Position numbers and translations under genes: made by a program. A DNA stretch of 64,000 nt, taken from the NCBI GenBank assembly GCA_902495705.1, contig CABUXT010000003.1, forward strand, positions 62,001 to 126,000, read 5' to 3'. This DNA is from an uncultured cyanobacterium (lineage in GTDB: Bacteria; Cyanobacteriota; Vampirovibrionia; Gastranaerophilales; Gastranaerophilaceae). Every line of letters begins with the position of its first letter. Within the stretch, counting starts at the first letter, position 1. Positions 27,668 through 36,740 of the stretch are shown in pieces. The notes under the pieces were generated by a model. It was not told the DNA's origin. It made no database searches and worked only from the letters and a program-made list of their open reading frames with translations.

Positions 27668-27692
27668 TAAAAAAAGAGCCCTTAATGGGCTC
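27668..27692 (-). terminator. Orphan minus-strand terminator upstream of the SMR gene
   Basis: GAGCCC/GGGCTC stem (27676-27681 with 27687-27692) with a run of seven Ts on the minus strand. No minus-strand gene lies to its right, so it would end a short leader or small RNA. A TATAAT (minus, 27737-27732) lies about 45 bp before it. Confidence 0.6.
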
Positions 27693-27871
27693 GGTCTAAT
27701 TTAAGAATAGCTGGAAGTATGAAAAAGATTAATTATATTAAACAAAGATTTCACAAATTTTAGTATTAGTCAGTAGAGCTATTTGTGAAGTTTTATATAT
27801 GGTTTGAAAATTTGTTTTGTGTATAGTAATATTTCTATATTCAATTATAGTCAGACGAAAGGGTGAAATAT

Positions 27872-28672
27872 ATGGAAATTTTAAATAAGGCAGATATTGG
27901 TGTATTCGGTGGTTCAGGCTTTTACAGCTTTTTAGAAAATATTGAAGAGGTAAAAGTTGAAACTCCTTACGGTGAAACCAGTGACAGTGTATTTATCGGA
28001 AAAATCGGAAATCATAGAGTCGCATTTATGCCAAGACACGGCAGAAATCATTCTATTCCGCCACATTTGGTAAATTTCAGAGCAAATGTTTGGGCTATGA
28101 AACATTTAGGTTGTAAAAGAGTTATTTCACCTTGTGCTGCAGGTAGTTTGCAAAAAGATGTTAAACCGGGTGATTTTGTAATTTGTGACCAATTTGTAGA
28201 TTGGACAGACGGAAGAAAAACAACATTCTTTGAAGGTCCTGTTGTTCAGCACCCATCACCAGCTGACCCATATTGTCCTGAACTTAGAAAAGCTGCAATT
28301 GAAACAGGTAAAAAACTTGGTATCAATATTCATGACCACGGCACTGTTGTTGTAATTAACGGTCCGAGATTTTCTACAAAATCTGAATCAGCATTCTTTA
28401 CAAGACAAGGTTGGGAAGTTATCAATATGACAGCTTATCCTGAAGCTTATTTGGTTAAAGAATTGGATATGTGTCCGTTGAATATTTCACTTATTACAGA
28501 CTATGATGCAGGTCTAGTCGGTGATGTTCCTCCTGTATCACACGAGGCTGTAATGGAAGTATTTAACAACAATGTAGCTAACTTGAAATCTTTGTTATTC
28601 ACAATGATTGAAAATCTTCCTGATGAGGTTGAAGGTTGTGAATGTGCAAATACTACTAAATTAGACATTTAG
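27872..28672 (+). CDS. mtnP: S-methyl-5'-thioadenosine phosphorylase (purine nucleoside phosphorylase family 2)
   Basis: A 266-aa enzyme that splits MTA with phosphate into adenine and methylthioribose-1-phosphate. Conserved blocks are IGVFGGSGFYSF (phosphate site), MPRHGRNHSIPPH, ISPCAAGSLQ, NGPRFSTKSES and NMTAYPEAYL, where the Met and Asp/Tyr pattern helps set base preference. I chose the ATG at 27872, 8 nt after GAAAGGG; the frame also has a GTG nine bases earlier. It is likely linked to polyamine synthesis (speD). It starts a run ending with trkH. Confidence 0.88.
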   Translation: MEILNKADIGVFGGSGFYSFLENIEEVKVETPYGETSDSVFIGKIGNHRVAFMPRHGRNHSIPPHLVNFRANVWAMKHLGCKRVISPCAAGSLQKDVKPGDFVICDQFVDWTDGRKTTFFEGPVVQHPSPADPYCPELRKAAIETGKKLGINIHDHGTVVVINGPRFSTKSESAFFTRQGWEVINMTAYPEAYLVKELDMCPLNISLITDYDAGLVGDVPPVSHEAVMEVFNNNVANLKSLLFTMIENLPDEVEGCECANTTKLDI

Positions 28673-28684
28673 TATTGAGGCAAT

Positions 28685-29050
28685 ATGGCTAATTTTATTT
28701 TATTTTTAAACAGATTAATAAATTTGTATTTATATTTTATAGTAGGTGCCTGTGTTTTATCATGGGTGCCTAATATAAATCCGAATTATCCGCTGTTTCA
28801 TTATATATTTAAACTTGCAGGATTTTTTATATTACCGCCGTTTATGGGGATGAACTTTTCTCCTGCTTTGGTTATGGTAGTGTGTGCGATTATTATTGCA
28901 GGGTTAGAAAAAATATATAGTAAATACTATGCGGATAAAGAGCCAAAAATTATAGTTTTGTCACCTGAAGAATTTTTGGCAAAGTTAAACCAACAAAAAG
29001 AAGAGGTTAAAAAAGATGTTAACGATAAAGATAATAGAAGCGATAGCTAA
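28685..29050 (+). CDS. YggT-family membrane protein (with charged C-terminal tail)
   Basis: A 121-aa protein. Residues 1-80 have the YggT arrangement: a first hydrophobic helix, the CVLSWVPNINPNYPL motif, and a second helix pair. Residues 88-121 form a charged tail (PEEFLAKLNQQKEEVKKD) not usual in the family. YggT/CCB3 proteins act in membrane or osmotic physiology and in cyanobacteria/plastids in cytochrome assembly or nucleoid distribution; the role here is unknown. It overlaps the second yggT-like gene by 35 bp. Confidence 0.82.
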   Translation: MANFILFLNRLINLYLYFIVGACVLSWVPNINPNYPLFHYIFKLAGFFILPPFMGMNFSPALVMVVCAIIIAGLEKIYSKYYADKEPKIIVLSPEEFLAKLNQQKEEVKKDVNDKDNRSDS

Positions 29051-29309
29051 CTGTTTCTACGTATTTATGTGGATGATATTTGCAAGATGTCTTTTGACAT
29101 GGTTTCCGAATGTCAATTGGAACAATCCTATTCTAAGTGCATTGAGGTCAGCTGTTGATTTGTATTTAGATTTGTTTAGAAAAATTATTCCACCTGTTGC
29201 GATGTTTGACTTGTCACCGATTGTAGCTTGTTTTGTGTTGGTTTTAATCAGAAATGCCGTGTTATATGGTGCAATATTTTTGATGAGTGCGTTAGGTTTG
29301 ATAGGTTAG
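29016..29309 (+). CDS. YggT-family membrane protein
   Basis: A 97-aa paralogue of the preceding gene without the tail. It has two hydrophobic helices around ARCLLTWFPNVNWNNPI and the downstream LFRKIIPPVAMFDLSPIVA, the typical YggT P-x-D-x-S-P-I signature. It overlaps the upstream gene by 35 bp and lies 6 bp before trkA, so it is translationally coupled. Confidence 0.9.
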   Translation: MLTIKIIEAIANCFYVFMWMIFARCLLTWFPNVNWNNPILSALRSAVDLYLDLFRKIIPPVAMFDLSPIVACFVLVLIRNAVLYGAIFLMSALGLIG

Positions 29310-29315
29310 TTTGGT

Positions 29316-30656
29316 ATGAAAATCGTAATTTTTGGAGCAACAGAAATCGGATGCCTTTTGGCTACAGAGTTTTTTGAAGACCATGATATTACTGTTATTG
29401 ATAAGGAAGAAAACAGAACAGAAGAGTTTGACAAACTTGATATAAGTTTTGTTCACGGCAATGCTACGGATATGAAGGTGTTAAAAGCTGCGGATGTTGT
29501 AAATGCGGATGTGTTTATTGCATGTACCGCGCTTGATGAGGCTAATATTGTTGCATGCCTGTCTGTTAAAAAACTTAGCGGAATAAGAACAATTTGTTTT
29601 GTTTCAAGAGAAGAATATCAAAATGTTATGGCTTTAGACCACAACGAAGATTATTTGGGCGATTTCTTTATCGATTATGTAATTTGGCCGGAAGCTTTGC
29701 TGACTCAAGAAATTTTCCGTATTGTGACAGTTGCTCATGCTCTGGATGTTGAAAATTTTGCAGACGGCAAGGCAAGATTACTTGAATACAAGGTCAGACC
29801 AAATTCTGTGATTGTCGGCAAGATGGTAAAAGATTGCGGATTCACTAAAGATACTATTATCGTTGGTATAAAACGCGATTCATTGTTGTTTATTCCAAAC
29901 GGTCTTACTGAAATTAACGCGGATGACAAGTTGATATTTATGGGGACTTCTCATTCTTTGGATATTTTAGCAGGTACGTTTTTCCACGAAAAAGAGCAGG
30001 TTAAATCTGCAGCAATCATTGGCGGTGGAAATGTCGGATATATGCTTGCCAAAAGTCTTGAAGATATGAAGATTAAAACCAAAATCATCGAGAAAAATTA
30101 TGAAAGATGTGAATTTTTGTCGCAAGAATTAGGCAAAACCCTTGTAATAAACGGAGATGGTACAAATTTAAAACTTTTGGATGAAGAAGAAATCGGCTCA
30201 TGCGACGTTGCAATTGCTGTAACAAATAACGATGAACGAAATTTGCTATGTTCGCTTTTAGTTAAACAACTAGGTGTCAAACGAGTAATTGCAAGGGTTT
30301 CAAAAGTCTTGAATATTCCACTGTTTGAAAAAGTCGGAATTGACGTTGCAGTTTCTCCTAAGACATCTGCAATAAATGAAGTTCGCAACGATATTGATGA
30401 AACTAACGTCGACATTTTGGCAACAGTTGAACAGGGTGAGGCGGAAGTTTTGGAAATTCTTGTCCATGGCGAATTTAATGACAAAAAGATTATGGATTTG
30501 AGATTTCCTGCCCCTGCGATTGTCGGAATTATTCAACGTCGTGCAAATGTTATTATTCCAAAAGGGGATACGGTATTAAAAACGCATGACATTTTGATTA
30601 TCTTTACAAAAGCTGAGCATGCGGACGAAGTGAAAGAGTATTTTAAGGTAATATAA
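29316..30656 (+). CDS. trkA: Trk potassium uptake protein TrkA
   Basis: A 446-aa cytoplasmic NAD-binding regulator of TrkH. It contains two tandem RCK units. The first Rossmann start is VIFGATEIGCLLA with acidic strand end VIDKEE; the second is AIIGGGNVGYMLA near residue 230. Each is followed by a TrkA_C domain, the first in KVRPNSVIVGKMV, the second in EAEVLEILVHGEF. It is followed 4 bp later by trkH, so both parts of the transporter are co-expressed. Confidence 0.94.
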   Translation: MKIVIFGATEIGCLLATEFFEDHDITVIDKEENRTEEFDKLDISFVHGNATDMKVLKAADVVNADVFIACTALDEANIVACLSVKKLSGIRTICFVSREEYQNVMALDHNEDYLGDFFIDYVIWPEALLTQEIFRIVTVAHALDVENFADGKARLLEYKVRPNSVIVGKMVKDCGFTKDTIIVGIKRDSLLFIPNGLTEINADDKLIFMGTSHSLDILAGTFFHEKEQVKSAAIIGGGNVGYMLAKSLEDMKIKTKIIEKNYERCEFLSQELGKTLVINGDGTNLKLLDEEEIGSCDVAIAVTNNDERNLLCSLLVKQLGVKRVIARVSKVLNIPLFEKVGIDVAVSPKTSAINEVRNDIDETNVDILATVEQGEAEVLEILVHGEFNDKKIMDLRFPAPAIVGIIQRRANVIIPKGDTVLKTHDILIIFTKAEHADEVKEYFKVI

Positions 30657-30660
30657 GGAT

Positions 30661-32124
30661 ATGCGATTAAGCTATATTTCAAGTGCATTGAGTTTGATTT
30701 TGAAAGATATTGGTCTTGTTGCCTTTATTCCGATTCTTGTCGCACTTTTTTACCATGAACATCACGCAATTTTGCCTTTTACAACAGCAGGTTTCTTGTC
30801 TCTATTTTTAGGAATGTTGCTTAAAAGAGTTACAAAAAATATTACATCAGATTCGTTAAACGACATCAAACGTTCAGAGGCATTGATGGTTGTATCTTTG
30901 TCTTGGGTGTCATTTGGTTTTATTGCAGCCATTCCGTATTTGTTCTATGGCTTTAGTTTTACGGATTCATTGTTTGAGGCTGTTTCAGGTATCACAACAA
31001 CAGGTGCTACGATATTTAAGAGTTACGCTTATCCTCATTCGCTGTTGTTTTGGCGCTCGTTCACTCAGTGGTTGGGAGGTATGGGAATTATCGTCTTGTT
31101 CGTTGCGATTTTGCCACAATTTGCCGTAGCAGGGCGGCAAATGTTTTTTGCAGAGGCTCCGGGACCTACTGAAGACAAATTCACCCCAAGAATCAGAAAC
31201 ACCGCGTCTGCTTTGTGGATAATTTATGCAGGTTTGACTTTGATTTGTGGAATATGCTTGTGGCTTGCCGGCATGCATCCGTTTGATTCAATTTGTAATT
31301 CAATGTCTACCCTTTCTGCTGGTGGATTTTCCCCTAATTCGTTGAGCACTTACGGTTATCATTCAAATTTGATAAATTGGATTATTATAATTTTCATGTT
31401 CATTGCAGGTTCAAGTTTTGTCCTGCAATCGCGTGTTGTTACAAAACGTAAGCTTTCTTTGTTTTGGAAAAGTGAAGAATTTAAGGTTTATGCAATTTCT
31501 ATGCTTGTACTGTCAGGCTTTCTATGTTTGGCACTTTGTATAAAACAACATTATTCATTATTTCATTCTTTGACGGCGTCATTTTATCAGGTTTTATCTT
31601 TGGCAACATCAACAGGTAGTGCAAGTGAAGACTTTTCATTGTGGTCTTATGATGCAAAAGTGTATTTGTTTTTAACAATGTTTATCAGTTCATGTTCAGG
31701 GTCAGCAGGTGGTGGTTTGAAAATCACTCGTTGGATTTTAATTTTTAAATATATGAAAAACGAATTATACAAGATTCTACATCCAAAAGCAGTTTTGGCT
31801 GTAAAAATTGATAATAAAGTCGTAGCGCCTGACGTATTAAGACAAACGGTATTTTTCGCGTTTTGTTTCTTTGGGTTGTGGGTTCTGTCTGCAGTAATTT
31901 TGACTGTTATGGAGCAAGACAGCCTTATCGGTTTGAGTTCTGCAATATCTTCAATCGGTGATATCGGTCCTGCGTTAGAACCTGCAATCGGTCCAATGGG
32001 TAGCTATGCGCATTTGAGAGATATTTCAAAACTTATTATAATTTTAAATATGCTCGTTGGTCGTTTGGAAATTATTCCGTTTTTAGTATTGTTCCATAAG
32101 GATTTTTGGAGCATTAAAAAATAG
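30661..32124 (+). CDS. trkH: Trk potassium uptake protein TrkH
   Basis: A 487-aa potassium channel subunit with about ten to twelve hydrophobic helices and four P-loop segments carrying the selectivity glycines, e.g. GITTTGATIF, STLSAGGFSP, LATSTGSASED and ISSIGDIGPALEPAIG. SSCSGSAGGGLKITR is the conserved segment near the intramembrane gate. Length matches TrkH/KtrB relatives. It is the last gene of the mtnP-yggT-yggT-trkA-trkH run. Confidence 0.94.
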   Translation: MRLSYISSALSLILKDIGLVAFIPILVALFYHEHHAILPFTTAGFLSLFLGMLLKRVTKNITSDSLNDIKRSEALMVVSLSWVSFGFIAAIPYLFYGFSFTDSLFEAVSGITTTGATIFKSYAYPHSLLFWRSFTQWLGGMGIIVLFVAILPQFAVAGRQMFFAEAPGPTEDKFTPRIRNTASALWIIYAGLTLICGICLWLAGMHPFDSICNSMSTLSAGGFSPNSLSTYGYHSNLINWIIIIFMFIAGSSFVLQSRVVTKRKLSLFWKSEEFKVYAISMLVLSGFLCLALCIKQHYSLFHSLTASFYQVLSLATSTGSASEDFSLWSYDAKVYLFLTMFISSCSGSAGGGLKITRWILIFKYMKNELYKILHPKAVLAVKIDNKVVAPDVLRQTVFFAFCFFGLWVLSAVILTVMEQDSLIGLSSAISSIGDIGPALEPAIGPMGSYAHLRDISKLIIILNMLVGRLEIIPFLVLFHKDFWSIKK

Positions 32125-32229
32125 TTTTAAAAATTTATTTATTAATATTTGCAGGTTGGTTTTATTAATCCTACAAGTTTAAAGGTGGGCTAGTTGCCCA
32201 CCCTACTTTATATCGTGTCACCTTGAACT

Positions 32230-32278
32230 GACTAGAATATGAGTTGAGCTAAAAGCGAAACTCGGTGTTAATCGCACA
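32230..32278 (-). mobile_element. Nested insert NI-4, reverse orientation (about 50 bp)
   Basis: It follows a GTCACCTTGAAC left arm; the right arm is decayed (GGGTCTATG). It contains TTGAGCTAAAAGCGAAA, the reverse complement of the TTTCGCTCTAGCTCAA core of NI-2. Confidence 0.45.
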
Positions 32279-32479
32279 CATGGGTCTATGTCATGCTGAA
32301 CTTGTTTCAGCATCACAAACTGAACACCTTGAAACTATGTCATTCCGAATTTAGTTCGGAATCCTTTCAATAATCAGGATTTATCAATAATTACATTTGT
32401 TAAATTATTAATATGGAAAAGATTCTGAAACAAGTTCAGAATGACAATGTCTGCTTTGTAATATTTGAGACCCTGAAAC

Positions 32480-32531
32480 TCCGCAGTCGCATAAAACGTG
32501 ACTCCACTTCGTTTCGCACTCTGCTCCTGCT
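32480..32531 (+). mobile_element. Nested insert NI-3 in a CCCT-type hairpin (52 bp)
   Basis: It lies between arms GAGACCCTGAAAC and GTTCAGGGTGAC, where intact copies have AA. It contains CGCAGTCGCA, GACTCCAC and TTTCGCACTCTGCTC, matching the order of blocks in NI-1 and NI-2. Confidence 0.55.
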
Positions 32532-32644
32532 GTTCAGGGTGACAACATTGATAGATTCTGAATAGGATAAAATCTAAGCCAAACAAGCCCACAAGATTTT
32601 TAATCCTTTCAGAATGACAATATAAAAATGTCATTGTCCCTAAG

Positions 32645-32678
32645 TAATAAAAAGCAAGTTTTAAATTTAAAACTTGCC
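32645..32678 (-). terminator. Terminator of the AMIN-like gene
   Basis: A 24-nt perfect palindrome (32654-32677) followed by TTTTTATTA on the minus strand. Confidence 0.85.
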
Positions 32679-32727
32679 AGACATAAAATGTTTTAGGGAT
32701 ATATTTAAGTTTTTGAGGTTTAAATAT

Positions 32728-33372
32728 CTATTTGATTGCTGAAGTCAAACGCTCGTCGATTTTTCTATCAATCTTTTTGAGCATCTTCTTCATTCGTAAG
32801 TTATTGCTATCAATAACAGGGTCTGTATACATATCTCTTCTGTACTTTTTGTACATCTGAATTTCTCTGTCTTTGATATTTTGTTTTATCAAAACTTTTT
32901 CATCTTCTTCTGATATATCTTTAGAAACTTTGAAAATAACACAGAACAAAGCTAGTACAAATGTTACCCAAAGAACTTTTTCAATCGGAACAGTTTCCCC
33001 AACAATTGTGGTTTCGCCTGTAATCGGTTCCATCATAACTGTTGAATTTTTGATATCATCAGCTTTAACATGGATTCTCAATTTGTTTGGAGATGCATTT
33101 TCAACAACCAAACTGTCAATGCTGTTTGTACCTTTGTAGATTGCATTAACTGTTTCTGATGAAGATACACCGCTCAAATCTAATATCAATTCATCTTCTG
33201 ACGGAGCTTTTTTCGCAACTTTTGCAATGCTGTCAGTTCCGAGGATGATATTATATCCTGAATTATTTTTTTCTAATGTAATTGTGTGCAAATGATTTTC
33301 TGCCGCACTAGCAGCCAAGTTTGAGAACATAAATGAAATTAAGAATGTGAATATTAAAAATAATCTTTTCAA
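32728..33372 (-). CDS. Exported AMIN-like domain protein with one membrane helix
   Basis: A 214-aa protein: signal peptide (1-23), then a beta-rich domain (24-125) with the AMIN-like pattern ELILDLSGVSSSETVNAIYK and SPNKLRIHVKA. A transmembrane helix (about 133-150, VLWVTFVLALFCVIF) and a charged helical C-terminus (KKYRRDMYTDP, MKKMLKKIDRKID) follow. AMIN domains target proteins to peptidoglycan or secretin assemblies; the resemblance is moderate. It is monocistronic, divergent from the next gene. Confidence 0.65.
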   Translation of the reverse strand: MKRLFLIFTFLISFMFSNLAASAAENHLHTITLEKNNSGYNIILGTDSIAKVAKKAPSEDELILDLSGVSSSETVNAIYKGTNSIDSLVVENASPNKLRIHVKADDIKNSTVMMEPITGETTIVGETVPIEKVLWVTFVLALFCVIFKVSKDISEEDEKVLIKQNIKDREIQMYKKYRRDMYTDPVIDSNNLRMKKMLKKIDRKIDERLTSAIK

Positions 33373-33560
33373 TTCTCTTACCTCCCTAATCTACACATAT
33401 ATACTACAATCTTTGTTTAGCATGTGCATCAACCTTTGGATTTAGACATGGGGGTCGAAATATTTATTAACTTTTGTAACGAAAAACATCCATGCTGAAA
33501 TTAGACAAATTTGAAAAACTTTATATTAGTGTAAAGAATATGAGATATTAGGAGACAGAG

Positions 33561-33923
33561 ATGATATTATTATTCGGAGACAAAGCAACAAAGACAGCAG
33601 CAACTAATAAAAGTTCTAATGTTAAAAAGAATAATCCGGTTGAAAACTCAGGTATTTTGGCAATGGGTTTTGGTAATGCGAAAAGTTTGTTGACAGTTGG
33701 CGAATATGACACTTATGTTTCTTCTAATCCGACAGCTGTTGACTATGCAATGTATGCAAACGAAAGTTTTTCAGATTCAGACTCTGGTTTTATGAGTGAT
33801 TTTTCTGCAGCAGTAGCTGTTCTTGGTGATTGCGGATTTTCTGCAGGCGGAGTTGATTCAGGTGCATCATTCAGCGGTTCATCTTGTGGCAGTTGCTCAG
33901 GTTCATTCTCTTCTATGGGTTAA
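33561..33923 (+). CDS. Small Ser/Gly/Cys-rich protein of unknown function
   Basis: A 120-aa protein I do not recognise. It has no signal peptide. The N-terminus is Lys/Asn/Thr-rich, the middle holds ILAMGFGNAKSLLTVGEY, and the last 30 residues are almost only Ser, Gly, Cys and Phe (for example FSGSSCGSCSGSF). GGAGACAGAG precedes the ATG as a ribosome site, and a terminator follows closely, so it is a genuine short transcription unit. A ribosomally made modified peptide precursor or a secreted structural protein are both possible, but no maturation enzyme is adjacent. Confidence 0.65.
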   Translation: MILLFGDKATKTAATNKSSNVKKNNPVENSGILAMGFGNAKSLLTVGEYDTYVSSNPTAVDYAMYANESFSDSDSGFMSDFSAAVAVLGDCGFSAGGVDSGASFSGSSCGSCSGSFSSMG

Positions 33924-33955
33924 TAAAAAAGTTTAATATATGATGGATGATAATT

Positions 33956-33986
33956 TAAGGACGGATTTTTTATCCGCCCTTTTTTG
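33956..33986 (+). terminator. Terminator of the Ser/Gly/Cys-rich gene
   Basis: A 9-bp stem with one mismatch (33957-33965 with 33973-33981) followed by TTTTTG. Confidence 0.75.
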
Positions 33987-34128
33987 TTGAAAAATTTTCT
34001 AAAATTTCATTAGAAATTTATGTTACAAAATCTTAACAAAATCCCTCAAAATCCTAAAGTTTCAGGGGAAAATGCCGATTATAAGAATAAGAAAAGTTTT
34101 AAGGAAAACGAAAGGAACAAGCTTTACT

Positions 34129-36294
34129 ATGGGAATGGCAGCATCACAAGCTAGATTATTAACAATCACAGCTAGATTGGCTGATAATGAGTTGAGGTCT
34201 CAAACTATCAACAATGCTAAAATGCGCTTATCAACTCAAAGTTCACAAGCTAGTGAAAACTACATCAATGCATTGAATAATGCTACAATGAAGTTCTCTA
34301 ACTATGATGTGAACGGTGAAGCTGTGTCTCAAAATTTGACTTTCAATGCATTGACAGCATACAGTTCATACAATACTCAATACGGTTTGTCTAACGCATC
34401 AGGTCAATTGTTGGTTAGTGAATCAGAAGCTGCTATGTTCAAAAATGCAGGTGGAAACTTGAACAAATATTTACAAGCTCATGGTTTGGAATACACAACT
34501 ACTTATTTTGAAAATGTTGGAGCTATGAAAAATGATGCATACCCATCACCTTTCAATAATATCAGTGTTGAAGATTTGAAATCATACTATGAACAATACA
34601 GCAGTTTTGAATCTTCTTTAGAACTTCAAAACTTCCAATCAAGCTACAAAGATTTCGTAAAAGAAACTGCAAACTTAAATAAAGCTGTTAGCACTGCAAT
34701 GAAAAGCTATTTGGTAAACGGTACTGATTCATTAGACTTAGTAGTAAAAAATGATAATATACAATTCAATGTGGCAGATGATGCACCTATTAAGTTTGGA
34801 ATAAATAAAGATGATATTGAATCTTTCCAAAATGCATTCAAAGGCTCAAACTCTAACAACTACAATATTGACAAATTAAAAGAAGAAGGATTAATTTCAG
34901 AAACTGATTATAAATCTTTAGAGGCTAAAATTAATAATATCAAATATACAGAAAGAACAATGCATAATGCAGATGGCACTGATCCTACCGTTAATGGTAT
35001 TCAAAGAGCAGATGCAATTGATTTGTCAGCAGCTGAAGATAAAGATGCCGGCACTATTACATATACAATTGATGGTGATGTAAAAATCGTTGTTGATAAA
35101 TCAACCGGTAAAGTTAAAAGTTGTGAATATACAACTGGCGGTCAAACTGCATCAGAATCAGACACTAATAAAAGAACTTTAGGTTATGCAAAAGCCGGTA
35201 CTACTATCGATGATGCGATTGCAAATGGTGTATCATTCAAAGATTTTGTAAATAACTTATACTACAATGAAACTACTGATTCAGAAAATTCAAACTCATT
35301 CTTTAGTTTGACAGGTGATGGTTCTGAAAAAGACCCTTATCAAGCTTTTGAAGGTGGTATCTTTAATAGTACAGACTCTGCTGAAGTAAAAAAATATTAC
35401 AATGATTTGGCTGATGATATTATTAACAGTATTATGAACAGTATAAATAAAGAGAAATTTGCACAAATCTTGATTGATAAAGCCGGTAATACTAAAGAAC
35501 TAGAAAATATGGGGATCAATTTAGATGCATATATCCCTGGGTTGAATAATGTAACACTTGCACAACAATTAACAAACTACAAAAATGCAAAAAATACATT
35601 CTTAGATACTATTTTTGATGACAAATCTAAAAATCAAGTTGTTGAAGATTTGCAAAGCAATAAAGTAATTTCATACATTGATGAAAATGGTGAAACAAAA
35701 CAAGTTACGGTAACTCCTGAAAACTTGACTGACATTGATTTCGTTCTTCAATACTTGAAACAATCAAATTTAACTAAATCTAGCAGTTTCGATACAATCA
35801 TCAAAGAACACATTGTTGAAACTATGATTGAAAACAATGGTACTCCAAAATATGCATGGGTTGATTCTAACGACACCTCAAACAAAGACAATGCCGATAC
35901 AAAGGCTCAATGGTACACTAACATGTTCAAAAGAATGCAACAAGGTTACAAAGCTATTGAAAACGGTTTGGCATCATCTTCTCAATGGATGGAATATGCA
36001 TTAGAAAGCGGTATCGTGACTCTTGAACAAGTTGACAAATCATACAACTGGAATAGTTTAGATTACAAATCTTGTACTAAAATTACAGAAGAAACTGATG
36101 ATGCAGCCGTAACCAAGGCTGAGGCTGAATACAACAGAGCAATGAACGATATTGAAGCAAAAGACAATATTTATGATATTGAATTGAAAAATATTGATAC
36201 AGAACACACTTCATTGCAAACTGAATATGATTCTATTAAGAATGTAATTTCTAAAAATATTGATAGAACATTCAAATTCAACCAAAGTGCGTAA
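34129..36294 (+). CDS. Large helix-ended protein of unknown function
   Basis: A 721-aa protein with no known family seen. I chose the ATG at 34129 (AAAGGA 12 nt upstream); the longer frame adds a basic 19-residue leader. The N-terminus MGMAASQARLLTITARL begins a long amphipathic helix (about 1-50) and the C-terminus (last 80) is another coiled coil ending NIDRTFKFNQSA. The middle is Asn/Ser/Thr/Asp-rich and beta-like. This layout, with helices at both ends, no signal peptide and an Asn/Ser-rich centre, recalls flagellar-type axial or type III-exported proteins. That is structural analogy only. Codon use suggests good expression. Confidence 0.6.
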   Translation: MGMAASQARLLTITARLADNELRSQTINNAKMRLSTQSSQASENYINALNNATMKFSNYDVNGEAVSQNLTFNALTAYSSYNTQYGLSNASGQLLVSESEAAMFKNAGGNLNKYLQAHGLEYTTTYFENVGAMKNDAYPSPFNNISVEDLKSYYEQYSSFESSLELQNFQSSYKDFVKETANLNKAVSTAMKSYLVNGTDSLDLVVKNDNIQFNVADDAPIKFGINKDDIESFQNAFKGSNSNNYNIDKLKEEGLISETDYKSLEAKINNIKYTERTMHNADGTDPTVNGIQRADAIDLSAAEDKDAGTITYTIDGDVKIVVDKSTGKVKSCEYTTGGQTASESDTNKRTLGYAKAGTTIDDAIANGVSFKDFVNNLYYNETTDSENSNSFFSLTGDGSEKDPYQAFEGGIFNSTDSAEVKKYYNDLADDIINSIMNSINKEKFAQILIDKAGNTKELENMGINLDAYIPGLNNVTLAQQLTNYKNAKNTFLDTIFDDKSKNQVVEDLQSNKVISYIDENGETKQVTVTPENLTDIDFVLQYLKQSNLTKSSSFDTIIKEHIVETMIENNGTPKYAWVDSNDTSNKDNADTKAQWYTNMFKRMQQGYKAIENGLASSSQWMEYALESGIVTLEQVDKSYNWNSLDYKSCTKITEETDDAAVTKAEAEYNRAMNDIEAKDNIYDIELKNIDTEHTSLQTEYDSIKNVISKNIDRTFKFNQSA

Positions 36295-36716
36295 TTCAGA
36301 ATCTCTAACTGAACAAGAGAAACATTGTCACCCTGAACTCGTTTCAGGGTCTCTAATAAAACAAATTAAGCATAAGACTAATATGTTTAATTAGAGATTC
36401 CGAAACAAGTTCGGAATGACAGGCGTTCCCTCGCTCCTCGTGGGAGAGGGTTAGGGTGAGGGTTTGTCATTTCTTTTCTCATGCACTTTGTGCAGGGATT
36501 CTTTTGGTGGCAAAGTCAGTAGGTAGGCTTAACCAAGCCGACAACAAAATCAACATTGATAGATTCTGAATAGGATAAAATCTACGTTGCTGCGCAACTT
36601 GATTTTTAATCCTTTCAGAATGACAACATAAAAAGTCATGTCATTACGAGGAGCTTTGTTTTACAAATAAAAACAATTGCCTTTACAGCGCGACGTAGTA
36701 ATCCCCAACATACATG
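36295..36716. repeat. Intergenic palindromic repeat cluster 5
   Basis: It fills the gap between convergent genes. A half R-B/R-A arm (36295-36314) touches the stop codon of the 721-aa gene. Then come R-A hairpins 36327-36353 (plus, CCCT) and 36394-36420 (minus, TTCC), forming a 94-bp composite. An R-C palindrome (36428-36462, minus), R-E hairpin (36517-36540), R-B (36551-36624, minus) and R-D unit (36638-36716, TCATTACGAGGAGC type) follow. Confidence 0.85.
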
Positions 36717-36740
36717 GCAATCCTTATCTTGAAATCAAAA

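Larger units (their letters stand above)
32183..32618. repeat. Intergenic palindromic repeat cluster 4 (largest)
   Basis: About 440 bp between the convergent trkH and AMIN-like genes. It holds an R-F hairpin (32183-32206, GGTGGGC...GCCCACC-CTAC), an R-A hairpin opened by an insert (32217-32285), and R-A hairpins at 32290-32314 (TGCT), 32339-32362 (TTCC) and 32421-32445 (TTCT, minus). It also holds an R-A hairpin opened by insert NI-3 (32467-32543) and an R-B unit (32545-32618, minus). Confidence 0.85.

Noticed and set aside
27597..27862. Guanidine (ykkC) riboswitch before the SMR gene
   Set aside because: No ykkC-I, mini-ykkC ACGR loops or type III core could be found by eye.
32374..32634. 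86-aa minus-strand reading frame in repeat cluster 4
   Set aside because: It is built entirely from R-A, NI-3 and R-B repeat sequence and has no ribosome site or protein-like conservation.
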